Shown here: piece after piece, positions 27,222-35,546 of the stretch | Position numbering within the stretch: position 1 is the stretch's first letter | Layout: the number at the start of each line of letters is the position of its first letter | NCBI GenBank assembly: GCA_964634565.1 | Contig: CAZWLP010000002.1 | Span: 27,578-91,577, forward strand | Reading direction: 5' to 3' | Source of the DNA: JAUVKT01 sp964634565 | Lineage (GTDB): Bacteria; Bacteroidota; Bacteroidia; Bacteroidales; VadinHA17 | Length of the DNA: 64,000 bases | Notes under the pieces: model-generated | Database searches by the model: none | What the model was told of the DNA's origin: nothing | The model's input: only the letters and a program-made list of their open reading frames with translations | Program-made: the position numbers and the translations under genes

Positions 27222-27616
27222 TAATACTTCATTGCTTCAATGGTTGAAATAAGAAGCTCTTCCAGTTTCCCGGGCTTCTTTCGTGCATTCATAAATGCAG
27301 CATTAGTAAGGTTTTCTACCTTATCGTCTTTTACTACAATAAGAGTTTGTCCACTTACTTTATATTTTTCAACAAGAGCGAGATTTTCTTCTTTTTCCCT
27401 GTTTATAACAATAAAATCAATCTCATCCCCATAATTGTCTTTTATGGCCTTTCTTGATACGTTTTCCACAGCCACACACGTAACACAACGCCTGGTAGCA
27501 TGAAAATAGTAGACCTTAATATCATTACTTTTTTGAAATTCTCCCTTTTGCATCGCGTCAAGGCCAGATAAACCGACAAGTAATAGCAAAAGAATCAGGC
27601 TTAAACGGGTTTTCAT
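27221..27616 (-). CDS. ArsF-like thioredoxin-fold exported protein
   Basis: A 131-residue protein with a signal peptide (about 1-21) and a thioredoxin-like segment IKVYYFHATRRCVTCVAVENVSRKA carrying a CVTC pair at about 44-47. This matches the family annotated as nitrophenyl compound nitroreductase subunit ArsF. It overlaps the ArsG-like gene and follows the small thioredoxin gene by 4 bases. The pair ArsE/ArsF-like plus ArsG-like is reminiscent of organoarsenical resistance modules described in Shewanella; the function here is inferred. Confidence 0.8.
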   Translation of the reverse strand: MKTRLSLILLLLLVGLSGLDAMQKGEFQKSNDIKVYYFHATRRCVTCVAVENVSRKAIKDNYGDEIDFIVINREKEENLALVEKYKVSGQTLIVVKDDKVENLTNAAFMNARKKPGKLEELLISTIEAMKY

Positions 27617-27620
27617 ATTA

Positions 27621-27854
27621 TTAATCTTTTAATAATTCTATAATTTCTTTAACAGAAGGTATTTTGCCTTTAAGGACTACTTTTTCATCTACAACGAGAG
27701 CCGGCGTCACCATTACACCATATCTCATGATCTCAGTTATATCTTCTACTTTAATAACAGAAGCATCTATCCCTGCTTCGTCAACCGCCTTTCTGGTAAC
27801 TTTTTCAAGCTGTTTGCACCTGGCGCATCCTGATCCTAATACTTTAATTTCCAT
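27621..27854 (-). CDS. Small thioredoxin-like protein (redox-active disulfide type)
   Basis: A 77-residue protein MEIKVLGSGCARCKQLEKV with a CARC active-site pair (Cys10, Cys13) and GVMVTPALVVDEKVVLKGK with the cis-Pro. This is the short TM0996/MTH895-type thioredoxin family (redox-active disulfide protein). In arsenic islands a homolog is called ArsE. It is the first gene after arsR, with one ArsR-type operator in the 54-base gap. Likely a cytosolic electron donor for the neighbours. Confidence 0.88.
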   Translation of the reverse strand: MEIKVLGSGCARCKQLEKVTRKAVDEAGIDASVIKVEDITEIMRYGVMVTPALVVDEKVVLKGKIPSVKEIIELLKD

Positions 27855-27871
27855 AATTTATAGTTTGTTCG

Positions 27872-27893
27872 TTATTCGCAAAACGGCGAACAA
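27872..27893. promoter_or_regulatory. Putative ArsR operator 2
   Basis: A 22-base dyad with inner arms TTCGC (27875-27879) and GCGAA (27886-27890) and outer TT/AA pairs, in the gap between arsR and the small thioredoxin gene. It agrees with operator 1 (28211-28232) at 18 of 22 positions by my alignment, which is strong evidence that the same repressor binds both. Confidence 0.7.
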
Positions 27894-27908
27894 TAAGGTA
27901 AAAAATTT

Positions 27909-28208
27909 TTATTTTTCAAACAGGTCTTTAAAAAGATCCTGTGCTTCTTTCCAGTTTTCTTTATTTATGCAGTATTTTATTCTTGGTGCCTCGGTTTCGC
28001 CCTGGATTAACCCGGCGTCCTTAAGTTCTTTAAGGTGTTGTGAGAGGGTTGATTTTGCTATTGGCAGCTCTTCACTCAGGTCTCCGCTGTAGCAACAAGA
28101 TTGTTTTGATAAGAGCTCAAGCACATATAGACGTACGGGATGTCCAATTGCCTTGGCATATCTGGCAGCCTTAATCTGATTTTTTTGGAAACCTTCTTCT
28201 TTTTTCAT
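27909..28208 (-). CDS. arsR: ArsR/SmtB family repressor
   Basis: A 99-residue winged-helix protein from ATG 28208 (an upstream in-frame ATG at 28244 would run through the operator). Segments: RYAKAIGHPVRLYVLELLSKQSCCYSGDLSEELPIAKSTLSQHLKELKDAGLIQGE. The vicinal SCC pair in the recognition region is the kind of thiol site that binds trivalent arsenic in several ArsR types; other cysteines may complete it. It probably represses the operon arsR, thioredoxin, ArsF-like, ArsG-like, ArsP-like, releasing DNA on metalloid binding. Two matching dyads lie at its own start and at the next gene. Confidence 0.9.
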   Translation of the reverse strand: MKKEEGFQKNQIKAARYAKAIGHPVRLYVLELLSKQSCCYSGDLSEELPIAKSTLSQHLKELKDAGLIQGETEAPRIKYCINKENWKEAQDLFKDLFEK

Positions 28209-28210
28209 GC

Positions 28211-28232
28211 TTGTTCGTAAAATTGCGAACAA
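28211..28232. promoter_or_regulatory. Putative ArsR operator 1 (perfect TTGTTCG-N8-CGAACAA)
   Basis: A perfect 7-base inverted repeat with an 8-base spacer, ending 3 bases before the arsR ATG (28208, minus strand). It is near-identical to operator 2 at 27872-27893. Such a position would block transcription of arsR and the downstream operon. Confidence 0.75.
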
Positions 28233-28267
28233 ATATAAAAACAAATATTATTATCACAAAAAATACT

Positions 28268-29104
28268 TTAATTACCGGTAAACCATTCAATGGCTTCATC
28301 AAGTATTTTATCAGGCACCTCATGACCACCATCAAAGGTTTTAAAGCAGGCATTATAGCCCAGCTTCTTCAGTGTGCGATATGATCTTCTGCCTTCAGAT
28401 GAGCTGATGGTCATATCGTTTATTCCATGAGCAATATAGATTTTTAAGTTATTATTATTTTCAATCTCTGTCTTTGATAAAAACCAGGGATATTTGTCTG
28501 CTGAAACTATTCTGCCTCCAAAGCAAATAAGCCCGTCGATTTTATGATTGTATCTTATTCCGGCAGCATATGCGAAACCCGCACCCTGAGAGAAACCCAG
28601 TACAATAGTCTTTGATATTTTATATTCTGATTTAAGAGTCGTGGCTATATCAGAGATATATTTTATAATTGGAGGATCAGCCCTCTCCCAGAGCTCTTTT
28701 TTATCTGAGACAACACTCCATGTATATTGATTTGTGGGTAAGCCATACTTATTGGAATAGCTATATGGACTTTCAGGAACAGCAAAAATAAGCTCGTGTT
28801 TCTTTAAAGTCGACCATAGACCGGAAAAGTTATAAGCACTGTCCCCGTTTCCGTGAAGGCCAATAATTAAAGGGTATTCTTTGTCCGGGTCAAAATTATC
28901 GGGAAAGAACAGGAGGCAGGACTCCAGCTTAACTACCTCAAAATATCTTACTTTGCCGTAAGTATTATTATCTGAGTTTTGATTTTGAGCAGGATCCTGC
29001 GCAAAAGTGATTATGGCAGGCCAGAAGCACAGCAGAACATAAAGGGTTCTTAATAAATTCCAGCGGGGCCTTTTATGAATTTTATTCATAAGAAGATTAT
29101 TCAA
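28268..29104 (-). CDS. Exported alpha/beta hydrolase (phospholipase/carboxylesterase-like)
   Basis: A 278-residue protein with an N-terminal signal or anchor segment (about 18-36, TLYVLLCFWPAIITFAQ) and an alpha/beta hydrolase core: LIIGLHGNGDSAYNF (oxyanion region), KTIVLGFSQGAGFAYAAG (nucleophile elbow G-F-S-Q-G), IYIAHGINDMTI (acid Asp) and FDGGHEVPDKI (catalytic His). This resembles the YpfH/carboxylesterase 2 family acting on esters. A second ATG at 29089 could be the start. It lies divergent from nothing nearby and is 60 bases upstream-side of arsR on the same strand, so co-transcription with arsR is possible but not clear. Confidence 0.8.
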   Translation of the reverse strand: MNNLLMNKIHKRPRWNLLRTLYVLLCFWPAIITFAQDPAQNQNSDNNTYGKVRYFEVVKLESCLLFFPDNFDPDKEYPLIIGLHGNGDSAYNFSGLWSTLKKHELIFAVPESPYSYSNKYGLPTNQYTWSVVSDKKELWERADPPIIKYISDIATTLKSEYKISKTIVLGFSQGAGFAYAAGIRYNHKIDGLICFGGRIVSADKYPWFLSKTEIENNNNLKIYIAHGINDMTISSSEGRRSYRTLKKLGYNACFKTFDGGHEVPDKILDEAIEWFTGN

Positions 29105-29193
29105 TTGGTACTAACAGACTCTAGTTTATAGACCCTTATAAATCGAATAACCCTAATATTTTATGCAGTGTTGATATTTTACAACTATATCTC

Positions 29194-30354
29194 TTATTGA
29201 AAAAGGTTATATACTCCCTCTGTTAGTACATCAGATAATTCTTTATCCATAATTTCAATAAATCTTTCCTGGCTTACTCCTGTATCTACAGGTGTTTTTT
29301 TAAAGATAATATCTTCACCTTTTTCTCCGACCCTTGTTAGCACAAGGCTTTTTCCGTCCTCTTTAAGGATAGCAGATGCCGGTAAGGAAAGAGCCTCCCG
29401 TGAGCAGGTAATGATTTCCGTTTCAACAAATGTATTATTAATAAAACTTACCCGGTCTTTTGTCTTAAGGCTTGCCGTACATAGTATGGTTCTTGACTCC
29501 ATATCAATGGTCTGGCCTGTTTGTAAGAGAACAGCCTCATAAATCTTATCTGGTTTATCAGGATCGTAAAATCTTACTGTTTGTCCCTTCGAGAGATTTT
29601 CTATATCCTGCTTAAAGACCGAGATCTCTAGCTGTAGCTGGTTAGGATCAATAATTTCTACAATAGTGTTATTTGCATCGATAAATTCGCCAAGCTCAAA
29701 AAACAGGTCGGTAATATAACCATCGATAGGAGAATAAACAGATATAGCCGGCAATATTGATCCCTTTTCAATCGCTGACGGATCAATATTTACCATTAAG
29801 AGCAGAGCCTTTAATCCCTCTTTTTTTGCAAGCATTGTATTATAATCTGTTTCTGCAAGCAACAGATCTTTTCTGGCAGTAATATTTTCCTTCGCTAATT
29901 CCTTATTTCTTTCGTAGTTGGCCTTTAATAAAATAAGCTGATTATAGCTTTCGGCATAGTCCTGCTGTATCTGTATTATTTCGTTGCCTTCAAGAGTAAA
30001 AAGTAAATGACCCCTGGAGATTTTTTCTCCCGGTCTTATATTAATCTTTTTTATTCTTCCGGGAATAAGTGAACTTATATTTGCCTTACCGTTAGGAGAA
30101 GCCGTAATATAGCCGTTTGCGCTAACAGATTGTGTAAAGGTAATGACCTCAGGATTACCAAGCTTCATATTTGCCTGCTTAAATTGAGATTTGGTAATTA
30201 TTACCTCATCCCGGGCACCTGACTCAGTACCCGTGGCAGAAAGATCAGATTCGTTATTACCGGCAGACTCTCCTTTGTTGCCATGGCAGCCGCTTAAAAC
30301 AAGAAATGCCAGGACCGCGGTATGTATCAAAATTTTATTTATTTCCTTTTTCAT
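29194..30354 (-). CDS. RND efflux periplasmic adaptor (CusB/HlyD type) lipoprotein
   Basis: About 386 residues from ATG 30354, chosen because it gives a normal lipoprotein leader (ILIHTAVLAFLVLSGCHGN). Membrane-fusion-protein layout: barrel-sandwich halves (PNGKANISSLIPGRIKKINIRPGEKISRGHLLFTLEGN and AISVYSPIDGYITDLFFELGEFIDANNTIVEIID), alpha-hairpin between them (about 125-195) and beta-barrel domains. It would link the downstream CusA-TolC fusion pump to the outer membrane. It follows the pump gene (30417-34781) on the same strand with 62 bases between. Confidence 0.9.
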   Translation of the reverse strand: MKKEINKILIHTAVLAFLVLSGCHGNKGESAGNNESDLSATGTESGARDEVIITKSQFKQANMKLGNPEVITFTQSVSANGYITASPNGKANISSLIPGRIKKINIRPGEKISRGHLLFTLEGNEIIQIQQDYAESYNQLILLKANYERNKELAKENITARKDLLLAETDYNTMLAKKEGLKALLLMVNIDPSAIEKGSILPAISVYSPIDGYITDLFFELGEFIDANNTIVEIIDPNQLQLEISVFKQDIENLSKGQTVRFYDPDKPDKIYEAVLLQTGQTIDMESRTILCTASLKTKDRVSFINNTFVETEIITCSREALSLPASAILKEDGKSLVLTRVGEKGEDIIFKKTPVDTGVSQERFIEIMDKELSDVLTEGVYNLFQ

Positions 30355-30416
30355 TTGATATGTGTTTTTCTTTATGTCAGACTTATGCATATATCTGCCT
30401 CTGTATTTAGTATTTT

Positions 30417-33400
30417 TTAAAGCGATAAATAATTTATTTCGAGAACAAACTCATTATATTTTTGTAGATTATCAAGGTAGTTTAGTTCTATTTCAATTGC
30501 TGCGTCAATGCTTTGAACGAGCCTGAAAAAGTCAATCTCTCCTGCAGAATAGCTTATTTGAGAAGATCTTATTAGTTCATGGGCAATATTTTTACCCGAT
30601 AATTCATAGTATTTAATATATTCTTTTTGCCTGCTTATCAGATCACTCAGTTCCGACAATCTGTTATTGTAAGTTCTGCTATAGCTTTCCCTCAGATAAT
30701 TTGCTGCATCAAGTGAGTGTTTTGCTGCTTTAATTTTTGATTTTTGTTCTCCCCAGAATATTGGAATACCAAGGCCTATTTCAAAGCCCTGGTAATTTTT
30801 TGAGCCCGAATAGTTATTTGTTCCATTAAAGTATCCCAGTGTAAGATCAGGAAGAAGCCTGTTTTTTTCTGCCTTAACGAAAGCATCCTGCAGCATAGCC
30901 GTGTGATTGGCCAGCCGATAGCCGGGAGTCGTTTCTGCCAGGCCCTGGTTTATTTCAAGAGCTACGGGTTCCTGTTTGGGAACAATAAAATCACCATCAT
31001 AGTAAATCAGCGACCCGAGAGTATTTATTGCTATTCCCAGGTCCTGTTCAAGCTGGGTCTTCAGCACCTTAATATTATGGTATCTGGCCTTTGCAGTAAG
31101 CATTTCAAGGTAACTTGTCTCACCCTGGATATTGCTTATTTCTGCAGCATCCGCATAGCGGGTAAAGATGCTGTCTGCCTGTTGATATAATTTTAATTTG
31201 CTCTGAAGGAGAATGATAGAATAATATGCGCCTGAGACCTTAAGTGTTATTTCCCTTTTTTTCATTTCAAAGCGATCTGCAGCCATCAATGAGGATATTG
31301 TATTTGCTTTTTTTTGTGCAAAATAAACAGTGGGGAAATCAAAACGCTGCTCTCCTCCTATAACACGTATAGGATAGTTATTATCGGCAATATTATTTTC
31401 GTCGTAGTTATAGTAAAAAGTTGTTTTATCAATTGCAAAGGCCGTATTGATAAGAGCCTTGCTTTCTTCAATCATAGAATTGTATGCAGCAAGTTCGCTG
31501 TTGTTCGAATATGCCAGTTCAAGAGCATCTTCAAGAGTAATAATTTCCGGACTGTTCTCGCTCTGAATTGAGGATTGCGACTGAGCAAACAGAGGAATAA
31601 GAAGCAGAATTACTGGCAGAATAATCTTCTTTGTTTTAAAGCCAGGAGGCCACAGTCGTATACCCGTTACCCTGTCAAAGATAGCGTAGAGGATGGGCAG
31701 GGCAAGCATTGTTAGCAGGGTAGATGTTACAAGACCTCCAATAACCACGGTGGCAAGAGGTCTTTGTACCTCTGCTCCCGCAGATGTTGATATTGCCATG
31801 GGCAGGAAGCCAAGAGCTGCAGCCGCGGCTGTTAATATTACCGGTCTCAGCCTTTCACGAGTACCCTTCATAATAAGCTCTTTCATATCTGTTATTCCGG
31901 ATTTCTTTAATTCTTTCAGGTGTTCAATAAGTACAATGCCATTAAGCACGGCCACGCCAAACAGAGCTATAAATCCAATTCCGGCTGAGATACTGAAGGG
32001 CATGCCGCGAATCCACAGCAGAAAAACACCTCCTACAATAGACAGGGGTATTGCGGTAAATACAAGGGCTGCCTCCTTTAATGACTTAAATGCAAAGTGC
32101 AGAAAGATAAAGATAAGTAATAGTGCTATCGGAACAGCTATTTTTAGTCTTCTTGAGGCATTTCTCAGGTTTTCAAACTGACCGCCGTAATCAATATAAT
32201 ATCCCGAAGGAAGAACCAGTTCTTCGTTAAGGATATTTTCAATATCTGCCACAACAGATTCCAGGTCACGATTCCTGACGTTTACGCTTACAACTATCCT
32301 TCTTTGTGTATCGTCTCTCGATATCTTTGCAGGACCTGTAGTATATTCAATATCTGCCAGCTCTTTTAGCGGAACCTGTCCTCCATTAGGCAGACCGACA
32401 AAAAGATTTCTTATATTTTCTATATCAACCCGATAATCGGCCTGAAGCCTGGCAACAAGGTCGAACCTCTTTTCTCCTTCAAAAACACTTCCTGCAATAC
32501 CTCCGGCAAAAGCTGTGGTAAGGTACTGATTGAGCTCCTCAATTGACAGGCCAAAATAAGCTATTCTTTTACGGTCATATTTTACGCTCATCTGTGGTAG
32601 GCCTTCTGTCTTTTCATAAATTACATCGGCAGCGCCCGGAACATCGGAAATAAGATCTTTTACTTCTTCTGCCTTTTGGGCCAGGATAGAAAGATCGTCG
32701 CCAAAGATCTTTATTGCGAGGTCGGCACGAACACCGGTGATAAGTTCATTAAATCTCATCTCAATAGGCTGAGTAAACTCGTAGTCAAGACCGGGAATAA
32801 CCATTAGAGCTTCCTTAAAAAGCGCAGCCAGCTCTTCTTTGCTGTCTGCCGACACCCATTCTTTTTTAGGTATCAGCTTAATTATCATATCTATTTCCTC
32901 CATAGACATCGGATCTGTTGGCACCTCTGCGGCGCCTATCCTGCAAACTATCTGGTCTATTTCAGGAAACTTATCAATAAGGATATTTTCCATCTGGGTT
33001 GTCAGCGATACAGTATTAGAAAGCGAAGTACCTGTTTTTAGTACCGGCTGAATAACAAAGTCGCCTTCATCAAGGGTAGGAACAAATTCACCACCCATAC
33101 GCGAAAAAATAACACCTGTAAGGATTAATGAAACCAGCGCCATTCCCAGCAGTATTTTCTTATGATCATACGACCATTTTATTACCGGGTCATAGGAGCG
33201 ATAAAGAATCTTCATTATTCCACGGGTCAGTACAAATTGCTTTTCCTTCTCCGGCTTCAGGAAAAGAGACGAAGCAACGGGCAGCCATATAAGGCTAAAT
33301 ATCATTGCCCCTATTAATGCGAAGCTGAACGACAGCGCCATGGGACGAAACATTTTACCTTCAACACCACTCAGGGAAAGAACAGGAATAAAGACAATAA

Positions 33401-34781
33401 GTATAATAAGCTGTCCGAATATCGCCGAGTTCATCATCTTGGATGCCCCGTTAAAGGTCACCCTGTCCATAATCAGATGCTTGTCGTCGCTTTTTGCAGT
33501 AAGAAGTTCATCCCTGTTGACCGTGAGCCTGATAACGATAAACTCCACAATTATCACCGCACCATCTATTATAATACCAAAGTCGAGGGCTCCCAGACTC
33601 ATCAGGTTGGCGTCGATACCAAAGACATACATCATTGATATAGTGAATAGCAGGGAGAGAGGTATCATAGAAGCAATAACCAGCCCGGATCGCAGGTTAC
33701 CAAGCAGAAGAAGCACTATCAGGAAGACAATCAGGCATCCAAACAGAAGATTCTCAAATACAGTGAAAGATGTTTTTCCAATAAGCTCACTTCGCTCAAG
33801 AATAGGATTAATAAATACTCCTTCGGGCAGTGTCTCCTGTACTTCGTCAACCCTCTTTTTTACAGCATCAATTACCTTGTTTGAGTTAGCGTCTTTTAAC
33901 ATCATTATCTGGCCCATTACCTTTTCTCCCTCGCCATTTGCGGTAATTGCACCAAAGCGGTTGGCGCTCCCAAACTGTACCATTGCTATATCTTTAATAA
34001 GAACAGGGATACCTTCAATATTTGCAACCACAATGTTTTCGATATCTTCAAGCGATGATACAAGTCCGTCACCCCTGATAAAGTAGCTCTGGTATTGTTT
34101 TTCAATATATGCCCCGCCTGCAACATTATTATTTTTACTTAAAGCATCGTATACCTGGAGCAGGGTAATGCCAAGCCCTTTAATTCTCTCGGGATTAATT
34201 GCTACTTCATATTGTTTTAAATATCCACCCCAGGTATTTACCTCAACAACTCCGGGTATGCCCGATAGCTGTCGTTTTACCATCCAGTCCTGTATCGTTC
34301 TCAATTCCATAATTGAGTATTTATCTTCGTAACCGGGCCTGGTATCCAGGATGTATTGATAAATCTCACCCAGCCCTGTACTTATTGGCCCCATTTGAGG
34401 CGTTCCAAATCCTTCGGGGATATTGGCAGAGGCATTCTTAATTTTTTCTGCTATCAGCTGCCTGGGCAAATAAGTGCCCATCTTATCTTCAAATACTATT
34501 GTTACCACAGACAGGCCAAACTTGGAGATAGACCTAATTTCTGTTACGCCGGGCAGATTAGACATTTCCAGCTCAACAGGATAGGTAATAAACTGCTCCA
34601 CATCCTGTGTCGACAGGTTTGTAGAGGTTGTAATTACCTGAACCTGGTTGTTCGTTATGTCCGGTACCGCACCCAGGGGAATATGAAAAAGTGCGAAGAC
34701 ACCAAAACCGGCTAAAGAAATGGTAATAAGTATCGCAATCAACTTATTTTTTATACTGAAATTTATGATTCGGTTTAGCAT
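30417..34781 (-). CDS. CusA/CzcA-type RND heavy-metal pump fused to a TolC-like domain
   Basis: A 1454-residue protein. Residues 1 to about 1040 are an HME-family RND pump: N-terminal helix, LGALDFGIIIDGAVIIVEF (helix IV with the proton-relay Asp residues), two large periplasmic loops, twelve helices. After the last RND helices (LPILYAIFDRVTG, then a new hydrophobic segment IILPVILLLIPLFAQS) the remaining about 400 residues are OMF/TolC-like (ITLEDALELAYSNNSELAAYNSMI, LKVSGAYYSIILLQSKLKLY, alpha-helical repeats). The pump should export metal cations such as Cu+, Zn2+, Cd2+ or Co2+. Such RND-TolC fusions are known in Bacteroidota. Cargo unknown; no local metal sensor. Confidence 0.93.
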   Translation of the reverse strand: MLNRIINFSIKNKLIAILITISLAGFGVFALFHIPLGAVPDITNNQVQVITTSTNLSTQDVEQFITYPVELEMSNLPGVTEIRSISKFGLSVVTIVFEDKMGTYLPRQLIAEKIKNASANIPEGFGTPQMGPISTGLGEIYQYILDTRPGYEDKYSIMELRTIQDWMVKRQLSGIPGVVEVNTWGGYLKQYEVAINPERIKGLGITLLQVYDALSKNNNVAGGAYIEKQYQSYFIRGDGLVSSLEDIENIVVANIEGIPVLIKDIAMVQFGSANRFGAITANGEGEKVMGQIMMLKDANSNKVIDAVKKRVDEVQETLPEGVFINPILERSELIGKTSFTVFENLLFGCLIVFLIVLLLLGNLRSGLVIASMIPLSLLFTISMMYVFGIDANLMSLGALDFGIIIDGAVIIVEFIVIRLTVNRDELLTAKSDDKHLIMDRVTFNGASKMMNSAIFGQLIILIVFIPVLSLSGVEGKMFRPMALSFSFALIGAMIFSLIWLPVASSLFLKPEKEKQFVLTRGIMKILYRSYDPVIKWSYDHKKILLGMALVSLILTGVIFSRMGGEFVPTLDEGDFVIQPVLKTGTSLSNTVSLTTQMENILIDKFPEIDQIVCRIGAAEVPTDPMSMEEIDMIIKLIPKKEWVSADSKEELAALFKEALMVIPGLDYEFTQPIEMRFNELITGVRADLAIKIFGDDLSILAQKAEEVKDLISDVPGAADVIYEKTEGLPQMSVKYDRKRIAYFGLSIEELNQYLTTAFAGGIAGSVFEGEKRFDLVARLQADYRVDIENIRNLFVGLPNGGQVPLKELADIEYTTGPAKISRDDTQRRIVVSVNVRNRDLESVVADIENILNEELVLPSGYYIDYGGQFENLRNASRRLKIAVPIALLLIFIFLHFAFKSLKEAALVFTAIPLSIVGGVFLLWIRGMPFSISAGIGFIALFGVAVLNGIVLIEHLKELKKSGITDMKELIMKGTRERLRPVILTAAAAALGFLPMAISTSAGAEVQRPLATVVIGGLVTSTLLTMLALPILYAIFDRVTGIRLWPPGFKTKKIILPVILLLIPLFAQSQSSIQSENSPEIITLEDALELAYSNNSELAAYNSMIEESKALINTAFAIDKTTFYYNYDENNIADNNYPIRVIGGEQRFDFPTVYFAQKKANTISSLMAADRFEMKKREITLKVSGAYYSIILLQSKLKLYQQADSIFTRYADAAEISNIQGETSYLEMLTAKARYHNIKVLKTQLEQDLGIAINTLGSLIYYDGDFIVPKQEPVALEINQGLAETTPGYRLANHTAMLQDAFVKAEKNRLLPDLTLGYFNGTNNYSGSKNYQGFEIGLGIPIFWGEQKSKIKAAKHSLDAANYLRESYSRTYNNRLSELSDLISRQKEYIKYYELSGKNIAHELIRSSQISYSAGEIDFFRLVQSIDAAIEIELNYLDNLQKYNEFVLEINYLSL

Positions 34782-35097
34782 GGTTGTTTTGAAAAAATTG
34801 TTTGAATCTTGACCACAGGTGAGGCCAAGGTAAATAAAAATTTGGATATTTAGAATATCGGGTTTGCAACACTTGTCTGGAAAAAGGAATTACTTATACA
34901 GAAAAACAAAAAAAAAGAAGCGACTGACCAGGTCGCTTCTTTTTAAACCATTAATTATCTCTTATGTGTTTTCAAAGTTTTTTAAACTTATTATGATCCA
35001 AAAGTAAGGCACAAAGTTGTAGAAAATCTGTTGTTTTGAAATTTTTACGCTGTCATAGGGCTAAGTAACAGATCCACAAAACTATATGCCCTGTTAT
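34782..35097. other. 316-base gap between CusA fusion gene and membrane protein
   Basis: I see no gene. It contains a strong bidirectional terminator at 34911-34944 (see separate entry) and AT-rich sequence on either side, presumably the promoter region of the leftward pump gene. Confidence 0.6.
34911..34944. terminator. Bidirectional intrinsic terminator
   Basis: GAAGCGAC (34917-34924) and GTCGCTTC (34932-34939) pair around a 7-base loop, with A-run before and T-run after, extending the stem as A-T pairs. It would end the leftward two-component/membrane-protein transcripts (gene ends at 35098). Confidence 0.85.
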
Positions 35098-35541
35098 TTA
35101 TTTTCTGAGCGCAAATAATCCAACCGAAATAATTATAATTATTGTAGAAACACCAAAGTAAAAAACTGAGTATTTGAATTTTTTTGCAGACAACGGTACT
35201 TTTTTTATCAGCAGGTTGCCGGTTATACACAGAATAACAACAAAGATGACGTTTGAAAAATGCTGAATAGCCCAGAAGCGAAGGCTCGAATAGTTCATTG
35301 CTTCTTCGGTCGACATTATTTCAGCAGGCTTTTGCAGGAAGAAGTATAGGATTATTCCAATAACAAGGTCTGCATACAGCAGTGTAAGATATATTTTTCT
35401 CAGGCGTATTTCTTTCAGTCCGTATTCCCTTTTACTTAGAAAACCGGATATATAATGAATCGTTATATAGACAATCGTAATAAGAAATATTACGCTGAAA
35501 ATTATATGGAACCTGATAAAATATGGATATATCTCCTGCAT
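35098..35541 (-). CDS. Four-helix membrane protein, unknown function
   Basis: A 147-residue protein with four hydrophobic helices (about 7-32, 48-67, 90-109, 119-143) separated by short charged loops (SKREYGLKEIRLRK, KKVPLSAKKFK). It resembles the Bacteroidota families of small tetra-spanning membrane proteins without a defined role. It follows the histidine-kinase gene by 5 bases on the same strand, so it is probably part of the same operon, perhaps as an accessory to the sensor. I do not recognise a domain. Confidence 0.7.
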   Translation of the reverse strand: MQEIYPYFIRFHIIFSVIFLITIVYITIHYISGFLSKREYGLKEIRLRKIYLTLLYADLVIGIILYFFLQKPAEIMSTEEAMNYSSLRFWAIQHFSNVIFVVILCITGNLLIKKVPLSAKKFKYSVFYFGVSTIIIIISVGLFALRK

Positions 35542-35546
35542 AGTTT

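Noticed and set aside
33340..34086. 248-codon open frame on the plus strand inside the CusA-TolC fusion gene
   Set aside because: Antisense to a clearly conserved RND pump; low-complexity Ser/Ile/Arg composition and no domain. A shadow frame.
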